64,000 nucleotides of DNA from Pseudomonas fluorescens HK44 (GTDB lineage Bacteria; Pseudomonadota; Gammaproteobacteria; Pseudomonadales; Pseudomonadaceae): assembly GCF_000217955.3 (NCBI RefSeq), contig NZ_AFOY02000002.1:124001-188000 (forward strand), given 5' to 3'. The notes beneath the pieces were generated by a model that was not told the DNA's origin, did no database searches, and was given only the letters and a program-made list of their open reading frames with translations. Of this stretch, positions 45,321 through 54,262 are shown one piece after another (position 1 is the first letter of the stretch; every line of letters starts with the position of its first letter). The translations under genes and the position numbers were made by a program.

Positions 45321-46019
45321 ATGTCTGACAATCTATTGCCACGCAGTGCTTTCCTGCGCGGCGCCGCTGCCGTCATGCCCTTGTCCCTGGCGACTGCGCC
45401 ATGGGGGCTGTTGGCAGGTTCGATGGCCATTGAGGCCAACCTCACTCCACTGCAAGGCCAGGGCCTGTCGAGCATTGTCTTTGCGGGTGCTGCGCAGTTG
45501 GTCGCGATCGGGATGCTCAAGGGCGGCGCCGGGATTTTCTCGATTCTGCTGACCACCTTGCTGCTGACCTCGCAACACCTGCTGTACGGCATGAGCATGC
45601 GGCCGGTGGTTTCGCCGTTGCCGGGTCGCTGGCGGGTAGGGCTGGGCTTTTTGCTCACCGATGAACTGTTCGCACTGACCAGTCAATTTGACCAACGGCA
45701 GTTCAATCGCTGGTACGCCCTCGGGGTGGGCCTGACCTTTTATGTCGCATGGAATCTCTTCACCCTGGCCGGGATTGTGCTGGGCAGCAGCATTCCGGGC
45801 CTTGAACACCTGGGCCTGGATTTTTCCATCGCGGCCACGTTTATCGCGTTGATCACCCCCGTGGTGCGCAACGTTCCGACGATTGTCTGTGTGGCGGTTT
45901 CGCTGTTCTGCTCGGTGCTGTTCAACTACTGGCACTGGGGCTCGGCGCTGGTGCTGGCCGGCTTGCTGGGGATGAGTGCGGGGTTTGTCTGCAACAAGTT
46001 TTATGGAGCGCGCACATGA
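45321..46019 (+). CDS. azlC: AzlC family branched-chain amino acid exporter, large subunit
   Basis: A 232-residue inner membrane protein with about five hydrophobic segments and the AzlC/YgaZ signatures FAGAAQLVAIGML and LLTSQHLLYGMSMRP. Together with the small subunit it exports valine and related amino acids in characterised members. The stop overlaps the next start as ATGA. Confidence 0.92.
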   Translation: MSDNLLPRSAFLRGAAAVMPLSLATAPWGLLAGSMAIEANLTPLQGQGLSSIVFAGAAQLVAIGMLKGGAGIFSILLTTLLLTSQHLLYGMSMRPVVSPLPGRWRVGLGFLLTDELFALTSQFDQRQFNRWYALGVGLTFYVAWNLFTLAGIVLGSSIPGLEHLGLDFSIAATFIALITPVVRNVPTIVCVAVSLFCSVLFNYWHWGSALVLAGLLGMSAGFVCNKFYGART

Positions 46020-46330
46020 TGGTCTGGGCGGTTATTTTCGGAATGGGCGTGCTGGTGTTCCTCAACCGCTATGTGTTCCTTGAACCACGGTTGCCCGTGC
46101 GCCTAAGCAGCAACGCGCGGCAATTTCTCGGCTTCGCGGTGCCGGGCATGCTCACGGCGATCTGCGGGCCGATCGTGTTCATGCCCGACCATCAACTGAA
46201 TCTGCAGTACGACAACCCGTACCTGATCAGTTCTCTGGTCGCCATTGGCCTGGTGCTCTACACCCGCAGTACCCTGATTAGCATGCTGCTGAGCATGGGC
46301 TTCTTTTTCCTGCTGCGCTGGTGGCTGTGA
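46016..46330 (+). CDS. azlD: AzlD family transport protein, small subunit
   Basis: A 104-residue protein with three or four hydrophobic segments, of AzlD/YgaH type. Overlap with azlC implies translational coupling and complex formation. It is convergent with the RpiR-type regulator gene. Confidence 0.92.
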   Translation: MMVWAVIFGMGVLVFLNRYVFLEPRLPVRLSSNARQFLGFAVPGMLTAICGPIVFMPDHQLNLQYDNPYLISSLVAIGLVLYTRSTLISMLLSMGFFFLLRWWL

Positions 46331-46339
46331 CCCGCCGAC

Positions 46340-47248
46340 TTACTTTTTCGGGGTTTTGCTGCTGCCGGGAATGTGCAGGTAATTCATCACGCTTTCGGTA
46401 AGTTCGGTCGCCAGCTTCACCGCCTCTTTGTTACGCGCCATCACGCCGGCAACCAGGCCTTCGATCAGCGCCAGTACCGCGATGTTGGAACTGGTCAGCA
46501 CCGGGTGGTCGGCTGGCGCAAACAACACGTGCTGAGCAATGTGGGTCAAGGGCGAGGCGGGCGAGTCGGTGATCGCCAGTACCGTCGCGCCACGCTCATG
46601 GGCAAAGCGCGACAGTTGCAGGGTGTCGAGGGAATAGCGCGGCAGCGAGATCGCCAGCAGCACGTCCTGATCGGTAATCGCAGCCAGTCGATAGGCGGCG
46701 TTTTCGTTGCCGCCTTCCATGCTGATCGCCGTGGCGTCGGCGCAGAACGGCATCAGTGTCGAGGCTGCGAGACCGGCCATGTAGACGCTGTTGCCAAACC
46801 CGAGGATGTAGATCTTGCGCGCCTCGATCAGGCAGGTAACCACGGCTTCGAAGGTGTCAGGGTGATTGTTGGTGCCGGCGGTGCCGAGGTTGCTGGTGGC
46901 GCTCTGGATCTGCTCATGCAGACCGAACGCACCACCGGGGCGGTGCGCCAGTTCGTTACGCAGTTTGTCCACGGGGGAGACCATCTGCTGCAAGGTCGCG
47001 ACCAGCTCGGCTTTCATGCCACTGTAACCGCCCAGGTCCAACGCCTTGGCCAGACGGTTGACTGCCGCCGGCGAGGTAGCGGTCTCCAGGGCCATCTCTT
47101 CAATGGTCAGGGTGGCGGCCTTCAGCGGGTGACGCAGGATAAAGTCCGCCACTTTGCGCAGCGACGGCTGCAAGTCGGCAAGAATTTCTGCCAGCTTGCG
47201 CATGACCGGCGCGGCGTAGACTGTGGTGTTTTTCGAAGGAGTAGGCAT
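46340..47248 (-). CDS. RpiR family transcriptional regulator
   Basis: A 302-residue regulator. The N-terminal helix-turn-helix domain (LRKVADFILRHPLKAATLTIEEMALETATSPAAVNRLAKALDLGGYSGMK, position only) is followed by a SIS domain (IYILGFGNSVYMAGLAASTLM). SIS domains usually bind phosphosugars. It lies downstream of the second ABC/deacylase operon on the same strand and probably regulates it. Confidence 0.92.
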   Translation of the reverse strand: MPTPSKNTTVYAAPVMRKLAEILADLQPSLRKVADFILRHPLKAATLTIEEMALETATSPAAVNRLAKALDLGGYSGMKAELVATLQQMVSPVDKLRNELAHRPGGAFGLHEQIQSATSNLGTAGTNNHPDTFEAVVTCLIEARKIYILGFGNSVYMAGLAASTLMPFCADATAISMEGGNENAAYRLAAITDQDVLLAISLPRYSLDTLQLSRFAHERGATVLAITDSPASPLTHIAQHVLFAPADHPVLTSSNIAVLALIEGLVAGVMARNKEAVKLATELTESVMNYLHIPGSSKTPKK

Positions 47249-47368
47249 AACCGGCTCAACATCCGCAGGAGGTTGGAAGGGACCCTATCTGGCCCCTGAC
47301 ATGAGTGCGCGCCAGTGTATCCGAAGCCGACCGTTGGCGTGCAGCACCCAGAGCGGTCGGCGAGCGGC

Positions 47369-48133
47369 TTACTTCAGGCTGCCGGCCAGAAACTGCTGGA
47401 GGCGTTCGGACTGTGGGTTGACCAGCACTTCACGCGGGTTGCCACGCTCTTCGACCTGACCTTTGTGCAGGAACACCAGTTGGTTCGACACCTCCCTGGC
47501 AAAGCCCATTTCGTGGGTCACCACTACCATGGTCCGGCCTTCCAGGGCCAGGTCCTGCATGACTTTCAGCACTTCGCCGACCAGCTCCGGGTCGAGGGCC
47601 GAAGTCGGTTCATCGAACAACATCACTTCCGGCTCCATCGCCAGCGCACGGGCAATCGCCACGCGCTGCTGTTCGCCACCCGACATGTGCGCCGGATAAG
47701 CGCCCATGCGATGGGCCACGCCGACCTTGTTCAGGTAGTGCTCGGCTTTTTCGCGGGCGAGTTTTTTGTCCAGGCCCAGTACATGCACTGGCGCTTCCAT
47801 GACGTTTTCAAGGGCGCTCATGTGTGACCAGAGGTTGAAGTGCTGAAACACCATCGCCAGCCGTGAGCGCATGCGTTGCAGCTGTTTCGGCTCGGCGGCC
47901 TTGAGCCCTCCGGTTTTGTTGGCGACCAGTTTCAACTGCTCGCCATTGAGCAGGATGTTGCCCGAGTTGGGTTGCTCCAGCAGGTTGATGCAGCGCAGGA
48001 AGGTGCTTTTGCCCGAGCCACTGGAGCCGATGATGCTGATCACGTCGCCGGCTTTGGCTTCCAGGGACACGCCCTTGAGCACTTCGTGGGTGCCGTAGCG
48101 TTTGTGCAGGTCCTGAATTTCAAGTGTGTTCAT
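47369..48133 (-). CDS. Polar amino acid ABC transporter ATP-binding protein
   Basis: A 254-residue HisP/GlnQ-type ATPase. Walker A GSSGSGKST, LSGGEQQRVAIARAL (as MSGGEQQR), Walker B VMLFDEPTSALD and the H-loop VVTHEM are present. It is similar along its length to the second half of the fusion protein at 17789-19792. It ends the minus-strand operon that begins with the binding protein at 51546. Confidence 0.93.
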   Translation of the reverse strand: MNTLEIQDLHKRYGTHEVLKGVSLEAKAGDVISIIGSSGSGKSTFLRCINLLEQPNSGNILLNGEQLKLVANKTGGLKAAEPKQLQRMRSRLAMVFQHFNLWSHMSALENVMEAPVHVLGLDKKLAREKAEHYLNKVGVAHRMGAYPAHMSGGEQQRVAIARALAMEPEVMLFDEPTSALDPELVGEVLKVMQDLALEGRTMVVVTHEMGFAREVSNQLVFLHKGQVEERGNPREVLVNPQSERLQQFLAGSLK

Positions 48134-48151
48134 GGTGTCGGTTCTCTTGTG

Positions 48152-49264
48152 TCAGTCGCTGAGCAAGCGACCCTGGCGAATGGGGGTACTGCCTGCGACC
48201 TTGGCCAGCCACAAGCCCGGTTGGGCAAAGCGCAGGCGTTCGCGGGCATAAAGGATGCCGTCGGTGCTGGCCTTCACCACGCTGTGGCGATCGGTCAGCG
48301 GGTCGAGCACTTCGAACAGCGGGTCGCCGACCGAGACCCGGGCACCCAGCGGTTGCAAAAAACTCACTACGCCGGGGTGTGGCGCATAGGCGTATTGCGC
48401 ACCGGCGAAGGGTGTGGCGTCGCAGCAGGTGGCTGGCGCGTCTGGCCAGTCGCCGCGGATCAGGCCCTGTTCGGCCAGGTAGCCAAGGATCTGTTCGGCA
48501 CTGGCCATGCACGGTTCCCGTTCGGTGTCGGCCATGCCGCGCAGTTCGATGGTGGTCGCCACGCAGGCCAGCGGAATGTTCGCCAGCGGGAACAGTTCGG
48601 CCAGGCGCAACCAGGGGATCGCGCAGGCTTCATCGAAGGCATTGCCGCCGGCGTCCTCGGCCAACAGCACGGCACCGGCGTCCAGGCGTGCGGCCAGTGA
48701 ACGCAGACGCGGCCAGTTTTGCGGCAGGGCATACAGCAACATGATCGACTCGAAGTCACAGTGCAGGTCCAGCACCACATCGGCATCGCAGGCATGCTGC
48801 AACAGCAGGCGGCGCAGGCCGTCGAGTTCTGATTCGGCCAGCGGCATGTTGGCAATGACCTCGGTCATCGCACGACGGATCAGTGCCACGTTGGCCTCGG
48901 CATCCTCGCCCAGCTGACCTTTCAGGTGCACGGCCACGGCTTCGGCCAGATCCGGGAAGTCACGGTTGAAGTTCTTGCCGCTGTTGAATTCGAAGCGCCC
49001 CTGATGGGTGGCCTGGAACATTTGCCCGATACCGATCGGATTGGCCATCGGCACCAGCTCGATCACGCCGGTCAGGCAGCCTTGTAATTCCAGCTCGCGC
49101 AGACGGCGCTTGAGTTCGACGGCGACGCGCATGCCAGGCAGTTCGTCGGCGTGCAGGGACGCCTGGATGTAGGCCTTGCGTGAGCCGCTGCCAAATCGAA
49201 ACAGCGACAGCGTGCGTTCAGTGCCGCAGGCGCTCCAGGGCAAAACGTAGTGGATGTGTTCCAT
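48152..49264 (-). CDS. Zinc deacylase, succinylglutamate desuccinylase/aspartoacylase family
   Basis: A 370-residue hydrolase paralogous to the one at 22268-23284. Zinc ligands H38 and E41 (SLHADE) and the histidine in VVLDLHCDFE are conserved, as is NFNRDF and TTIELRGM with the catalytic glutamate. The likely substrate is an N-acyl amino acid imported by the surrounding transporter. AAGGAAG lies close to the ATG. The gene sits between permease and ATPase genes. Confidence 0.88.
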   Translation of the reverse strand: MEHIHYVLPWSACGTERTLSLFRFGSGSRKAYIQASLHADELPGMRVAVELKRRLRELELQGCLTGVIELVPMANPIGIGQMFQATHQGRFEFNSGKNFNRDFPDLAEAVAVHLKGQLGEDAEANVALIRRAMTEVIANMPLAESELDGLRRLLLQHACDADVVLDLHCDFESIMLLYALPQNWPRLRSLAARLDAGAVLLAEDAGGNAFDEACAIPWLRLAELFPLANIPLACVATTIELRGMADTEREPCMASAEQILGYLAEQGLIRGDWPDAPATCCDATPFAGAQYAYAPHPGVVSFLQPLGARVSVGDPLFEVLDPLTDRHSVVKASTDGILYARERLRFAQPGLWLAKVAGSTPIRQGRLLSD

Positions 49265-49273
49265 TGGACTTCC

Positions 49274-49969
49274 TTAGTGCTTGCGTGGGGCCAGGTACGC
49301 CAGCCAGTGACGTTCGGCGAGCTTGAACAGGCGCACGAGAATGAAGGTCAGGGCCAGGTAGATCAGGCCGGCGGTGATGAACGCTTCGAACGGCAGGTAG
49401 AACCGCGAGCTGACCGTACGCGCCGCACCGGTGATGTCGACCAGGGTGACGATCGACGCCAGGCTGGTGGTCTGTAGCATCATCAGCACTTCATTGCTGT
49501 ATTGCGGCAACGCCCGGCGCAAGGCCGAGGGCAACAGAATGCGGCGGTACAGGGTCAGGCGTGACATGCCCATCGCCTTGGCGGCTTCGATCTCGCCGTT
49601 GGGTGTGGATTTCAGGCTGCCGGCCAGCAGCTCTGCGCTGTAGGCACTGGTGTTGATCGCAAAGGCCAGGCAGGCGCAAAAGGTTGCGCTGGACAGGTAC
49701 GGCCAGAGCACGCTTTGGCGTACGGCTTCGAACTGCGCCAGGCCGTAATAGATCAAAAACAGCTGCACCAGCATTGGCGTGCCACGAATGGCGTAGGTGT
49801 AGAGCCAGGCCGGGAAGTTGATCAGCGGCGAGCGGGAGACGCGTATCAATGCCAGTGGAATGGCCAACATCAGGCCAAAAGCCAGGGAAATCAGCAGTAC
49901 TTTGAGGGTCAATAACGCGCCACTGAAATACAGCGGCAGGTTTTCCCAGATCAGGGTGTAGTCGAGCAT
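49274..49969 (-). CDS. ABC transporter permease, polar amino acid type
   Basis: A 231-residue permease with an EAA loop reading EIEAAKAMGMSRLTLYRRILLPSALRRALP. GGGAG lies seven bases before the ATG at 49969. The open frame runs upstream into the end of the next gene. It pairs with the permease at 49987-50676. Confidence 0.92.
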   Translation of the reverse strand: MLDYTLIWENLPLYFSGALLTLKVLLISLAFGLMLAIPLALIRVSRSPLINFPAWLYTYAIRGTPMLVQLFLIYYGLAQFEAVRQSVLWPYLSSATFCACLAFAINTSAYSAELLAGSLKSTPNGEIEAAKAMGMSRLTLYRRILLPSALRRALPQYSNEVLMMLQTTSLASIVTLVDITGAARTVSSRFYLPFEAFITAGLIYLALTFILVRLFKLAERHWLAYLAPRKH

Positions 49970-49986
49970 GGTCGGTTCGCTCCCAC

Positions 49987-50676
49987 TCACAGAACGGCGG
50001 CTTTGATGCCGACCGAGTAGTGTTTTTCCAGTGCGCGCAGCACCAGCAACGAGACACTGGTCAGCACCAGGTACAGCGCCGCCACCGCGAGGAAAAACGT
50101 AAAGGGTTCGTGGGTCGCGTCGGCGGCGTTCTTGGCCTTGAACATCATGTCCTGCAGGCCGATCACCGATATCAACGCCGTGGATTTGGTCAGCACCAAC
50201 CAGTTGTTGGTGAAGCCGGGGATCGCGAAGCGAATCATCTGCGGCACCAGAATCCGCCAGAACACCTGGGCGCTGCTCATGCCGTAGGCCGCGCCGGCTT
50301 CAGCCTGACCTTGCGCGATTGCCATGAAGGCGCCGCGAAAGGTTTCCGAGAGGTAGGCGCCGAAGATGAAACCCATGGTGCAGACACCCGCCACAAACGG
50401 GTTGATGTCGATGTAATGGGTGTAACCGAGCCCGAGGGCCATGCGGTTCACCAGGTCCTGGCCGCCGTAGAAAATCAGCAGGATCAGTACCAGGTCGGGA
50501 ATTCCGCGAATCACCGTGGTGTAGCCTTCGCCCAGCGTCGACAACCATTTGAGCGGCGAGAGGCGAAACGCCGCGCCGATCAGGCCCAGGGTAATGGCCA
50601 GTGCCATGGAGCTCAGAGCCAGATTGATCGACAGCCAGGCGCCATCGAGAATGCTCGATCCGTAGCCGTGAAGCAT
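49987..50676 (-). CDS. ABC transporter permease, polar amino acid type
   Basis: A 229-residue permease with EAA loop QAEAGAAYGMSSAQVFWRILVPQMIRFAIPG. GAGGA lies before the ATG at 50676; a GTG at 50691 is the alternative. It is the second membrane subunit of the importer, 17 bases from the other permease. Confidence 0.92.
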   Translation of the reverse strand: MLHGYGSSILDGAWLSINLALSSMALAITLGLIGAAFRLSPLKWLSTLGEGYTTVIRGIPDLVLILLIFYGGQDLVNRMALGLGYTHYIDINPFVAGVCTMGFIFGAYLSETFRGAFMAIAQGQAEAGAAYGMSSAQVFWRILVPQMIRFAIPGFTNNWLVLTKSTALISVIGLQDMMFKAKNAADATHEPFTFFLAVAALYLVLTSVSLLVLRALEKHYSVGIKAAVL

Positions 50677-50769
50677 GATGAAGTTCCTCACCCGAAGCGC
50701 CGGCAGGCGCGCGGGACCAGCAAGAAAAGCGGCGTCGGCGCAAGGCCGACGCCAGCGTTACAGGAAGGC

Positions 50770-51546
50770 TTATTCGCCGTAGATATCGAACGCGAAGTAC
50801 TTGGCCATGACCTGCTGGTACTTGCCATTGGCACGGATCGCATCAATCGCCGTGTTCAGGCGTGCCGCGTTCGCGGTATCGCCTTTGCGCAGCGCAATCC
50901 CGGCGCCCCGGCCAAAGTATTTCGGGTCATTGATGTCCGGTCCCACCAAGGCGAAGCCGTTACCGGCGGGGGTCTTGATGAAGCTCTCGTTGGTGTTGAC
51001 GATGTCGGCGAGGGTGGCGTCCAGTCGGCCCGAGGCCAGGTCCAGGAAGGCTTCATTTTGCGACGAGTAACGCACCACCTCGACGCCGGCGGGCGCGAGT
51101 TGCTCGGTGGCGTAACGGTCGTAAGTGGAGGAGCGTTGCACACCGAGTTTCTTGCCCTTGAGATCGACCTTCGGGTCATTGATCGCCTGGCCGGCCTTCG
51201 CCGCGAACTTGCCGGGGGTGTGGTAGTACTTTTCGCTGAAGTCGACGGACTTCAGGCGGTCGTCGGTAATCGACATCGACGACAGTACCGCATCGATCTT
51301 GCGCACTTTCAACGAGGGGATCATCCCGTCGAATTCCTGAATGACCCACTGGCATTTGATCTTCATTTCTTCGCACAGGGCGTTGCCGATGTCGTAGTCG
51401 AACCCGCTGATGTTGCCTTCCGGGGTCTTGAAGGAGAACGGCGGGTAGGCGGCTTCGATACCGATGCGCAGGCTGTCTTCGTCGGCGTGGGCCAGGGTGC
51501 TGACGGCGCAAAACGCCAGAGCAGCCAGAAGTCCGGTCTTGTTCAT
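50770..51546 (-). CDS. Periplasmic polar amino acid-binding protein of ABC transporter
   Basis: A 258-residue family 3 binding protein with a signal peptide ending near A21 (STLAHA/DEDS). The mature start LRIGIEAAYPPFSFKTPEGNISGFDYDI is typical of the lysine/arginine/ornithine group. It is the first gene of the second transporter-deacylase operon. The ATG at 51546 follows the upstream dyad region. Confidence 0.93.
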   Translation of the reverse strand: MNKTGLLAALAFCAVSTLAHADEDSLRIGIEAAYPPFSFKTPEGNISGFDYDIGNALCEEMKIKCQWVIQEFDGMIPSLKVRKIDAVLSSMSITDDRLKSVDFSEKYYHTPGKFAAKAGQAINDPKVDLKGKKLGVQRSSTYDRYATEQLAPAGVEVVRYSSQNEAFLDLASGRLDATLADIVNTNESFIKTPAGNGFALVGPDINDPKYFGRGAGIALRKGDTANAARLNTAIDAIRANGKYQQVMAKYFAFDIYGE

Positions 51547-51648
51547 ATTGTTGACTCCGTGGATAGGGTGTTTGGGGGTGAATGCCTTCCGGTCTGGCGG
51601 GGGGGTGCAGCGGGTTGCGTGTCCATGGAGTGTATAAATGACACGTTT

Positions 51649-51674
51649 TATTTCATAAATCAAATGTATGAAAA
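51649..51674. promoter_or_regulatory. Dyad ATTTCATA/TATGAAAAT, possible RpiR operator
   Basis: ATTTCATA and TATGAAAAT are inverted around about nine bases, in an AT-rich stretch roughly 105 bases upstream of the binding-protein start. RpiR-type regulators often bind AT-rich dyads of this form. An RpiR gene ends the operon. Confidence 0.45.
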
Positions 51675-51832
51675 TAAAAATATCAAACTGGTTGCTGTGT
51701 CAGCCGGACGGTCAAGGAGAAAATGCCGAAAGTTATAAATTCAGATCATATTGGTATAAGTGGTTATAAGAAAAATCGCTATGCTGACTGCCAGATTTTT
51801 AAGTCGTCGCGCTGGTTTTGTAAGGTATGGCA

Positions 51833-52618
51833 ATGGACTTCGGTAATTTGGGTTTTGTAGTCGCAGGCTTGGTTGTCGGGTTCGTTGTCGGAATGACCGG
51901 TGTGGGGGGAGGGTCGTTGATGACGCCGATTCTTCTATGGTTCGGCATCAATCCGGCCACCGCCGTCGGGACGGATTTGCTGTACGCCGCGATCACCAAG
52001 TCCGGTGGCGTGCTGGTTCATCAAAAGCACAGGAACATTGACTGGAAAATTACTGGGTGGCTGACGCTGGGCAGCGTGCCTGCGGTCGCTCTGACCCTGG
52101 TGTTTCTGAAGTACTTCAATACCGATCCCCAAGCGACCAATGCAATCATCAAACAGGCCTTGGGGATTGTGCTGTTGCTGACGGCGCTGGCGATTTTCTT
52201 CAAAAGCCAGCTGCTGGCGTTTGCCCAGAAACATGCGGGCGACCATTACCATTTGAGTAACCGCAACCTGAGCCTGCTGACCGTCGTGACCGGCGCGCTA
52301 CTCGGCTTGATGGTCGCATTGACGTCCATCGGTGCTGGCGCCCTGGGGACTGTCGCGCTGTTTATCCTGTACCCGTTCCTGCCGACCAGACGTCTGGTCG
52401 GCACAGAAATCGCTCACGCCGTACCGCTGACCCTGGTTGCAGGATTGGGGCACGCGAGCATGGGCAACATGGATTGGCACCTGTTGGGTTTTCTGCTGAT
52501 GGGGTCGTTGCCGGGGATCTACGTGGGCAGCCATTTGTCCGGGCGTATTTCTGATGGTGTCTTGCGTCCTTGCCTGGCGGTCATGCTGGTGTTCATCGGC
52601 TACAAATTAGTGTTTTGA
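51833..52618 (+). CDS. TSUP family (TauE/SafE) membrane permease
   Basis: A 261-residue inner membrane protein with about seven hydrophobic segments. The repeat motifs GMTGVGGGSLMTPIL and ALTSIGAGALGTVALF are visible. The family exports sulfite or organosulfur anions. The ATG at 51833 has AAGG at better distance than the ATG at 51827. It is divergent from the transporter operon. Confidence 0.9.
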   Translation: MDFGNLGFVVAGLVVGFVVGMTGVGGGSLMTPILLWFGINPATAVGTDLLYAAITKSGGVLVHQKHRNIDWKITGWLTLGSVPAVALTLVFLKYFNTDPQATNAIIKQALGIVLLLTALAIFFKSQLLAFAQKHAGDHYHLSNRNLSLLTVVTGALLGLMVALTSIGAGALGTVALFILYPFLPTRRLVGTEIAHAVPLTLVAGLGHASMGNMDWHLLGFLLMGSLPGIYVGSHLSGRISDGVLRPCLAVMLVFIGYKLVF

Positions 52619-52623
52619 TCCCC

Positions 52624-52654
52624 GGCATGGCGCTGCCCCTCTCAGCGCCATGCC
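52624..52654. terminator. Hairpin between convergent genes
   Basis: GGCATGGCGCTG and CAGCGCCATGCC form a perfect 12-base stem around a 7-base loop between the convergent TSUP and methyltransferase genes. No T-run follows on either strand, so it may protect message ends rather than terminate. Confidence 0.6.
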
Positions 52655-52672
52655 TGAGGCATACCCCCGCGA

Positions 52673-53719
52673 TTATTTACGCGCCTCCAGAATCAGGTTG
52701 AAGGGTGTCTCTGCAGCCCGGCGGAAATGCTTGAATCCGGCCTGGGTGAATACATCCCGCAGCCGTGCTTCACCCGCTTGGGCCCCGAGCCCCAGGCCGA
52801 CTTCCTGAGACAACGAGTTAGGCGTGCAGATGAATGTCGACGCGGCGTAGAACAGCCGTCCTACCGGGGTTGCGTTTTCATCGAGATGGTCATTGGCAAA
52901 TGGCTCCACCAGCAGCACCGTCCCGTCGGGCTTGAGCGACTCATAGGCGTGTTTGGCTGCGCCCACCGGGTCGCCCATGTCGTGGAGGCAATCGAAGTAG
53001 CAGATCAAATCGTAGTCATTGCCTGGAAAGTTCTTGGCGGTACTTTGAACAAATCGAGTGCGATCGGCCACGCCACCTTCTTCAGCACGTTGGGTAGCAG
53101 TAGTGATGGACGGCGCGTGATAGTCGAAGCCGACAAAACTGGAAGCCGGGAAAGCTTTGGCCATGACTACCGTTGAAGCGCCGTGGCCGCAACCGACATC
53201 CGCGACCTTGGCGCCGGCCTGCAGTTTGTCCACTACGCCTTCAAGCGCAGGTAACCACTCGCCGACCAGGTGTGCACGGTAGCCGGGTCTGAAGAAGCGC
53301 TCGGTGCCTTTGAACATGCAGCTGTGGTGATCGCCCCAGGCGAGGGCGCCATTACCACGCATGGCGGCGATCAGCTTGTCTTTGTCATGGTAAAACGAGG
53401 CAATCACTGCGGCGCCGCCCGGGACATAAACCGGTGAGTCCTCGATCGCCAGTGCCAGAGCTTGTTCTTCCGGCAGGCGGAACTTCCCGTCGACGTGTTC
53501 CATGTAGCCAGAGGCTGCGTGCGCGCTGAGCCATTCGCGCAGCAGTCGCGCATTGCAGCCAGTCTTGCTGGCCAGCGCTTCAGGGGTAACAGGTTGGCTA
53601 TCGGCCATGGCCCGGTACAAACCGAGTTCATCGCCCAGGATCATGTTCGCGAGCATCGCTGCACCGCCCATGTCGGAAACCACCTTGCCCATGAAGTCAT
53701 TGAGTTTGGCTTCGTCCAT
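52673..53719 (-). CDS. SAM-dependent methyltransferase with N-terminal winged helix
   Basis: A 348-residue class I methyltransferase. An N-terminal winged-helix-like domain (residues about 10-85) precedes the SAM motif VADVGCGHGAST (172-183). ICYFDCLHDMGDP is the later motif. This layout is seen in small-molecule O-methyltransferase-like proteins of uncertain substrate. GGAGGAG lies before the ATG at 53719. It is a single gene. Confidence 0.87.
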   Translation of the reverse strand: MDEAKLNDFMGKVVSDMGGAAMLANMILGDELGLYRAMADSQPVTPEALASKTGCNARLLREWLSAHAASGYMEHVDGKFRLPEEQALALAIEDSPVYVPGGAAVIASFYHDKDKLIAAMRGNGALAWGDHHSCMFKGTERFFRPGYRAHLVGEWLPALEGVVDKLQAGAKVADVGCGHGASTVVMAKAFPASSFVGFDYHAPSITTATQRAEEGGVADRTRFVQSTAKNFPGNDYDLICYFDCLHDMGDPVGAAKHAYESLKPDGTVLLVEPFANDHLDENATPVGRLFYAASTFICTPNSLSQEVGLGLGAQAGEARLRDVFTQAGFKHFRRAAETPFNLILEARK

Positions 53720-54262
53720 AACTGCTCCTCCTGAAAAAAGACCACCGGTGAAGGAAGGCGTGTGCAGAGGCGGCAACCTTTCAGGCGGTAGTCGGATGGA
53801 TGATCAGGGCGACACGGCAGGCGCGTTGTGAAGCCAAACCGTCTGCCACGCGAATGCCCGGACACGCAACATGTCCGGGCGAGTTGGACGCGAAAACGTC
53901 GTCCTGCATGACGTCACTGTGGGGCCGAGCCCCACAGGACGATTACGAGTAGCCATTGTCTCCAGCGTCATGGGCGGGTTTCTTCGACAAACTCGCTGCT
54001 TACGGACCCGGATTTGGCAACGTCCCCCCTACGGGGGACAAACTAAGTGTAGTACGCGATAAAACCCTGCACCGTGTGTTTCGGCACCTGGCGGTGCGAG
54101 CCTGGACAAACGGAATGACCTAAGCCCGTGTCGCTGGATACGGTTGCGGATTAAGCCCGCTCGCCTAAGCTTCGCTGCATGGCGATAGAAATTTCAGGCA
54201 CTAAGCTGGATCTTTCGCTTTGATGCGCAATCATAAAGTGTGGAAATCAAAAGGAGATGCGC
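53720..54262. other. Hairpin-rich non-coding region
   Basis: 543 bases between divergent genes. It holds several perfect hairpins: GCCCGGACA/TGTCCGGGC near 53855-53880, CTGTGGGGC/GCCCCACAG at 53917-53937, GTCCCCC/GGGGGAC at 54022-54039 and GCACCG/CGGTGC near 54070-54100. No gene with a ribosome site is evident. It could hold a structured RNA or a decayed repeat; I cannot name it. Confidence 0.5.
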
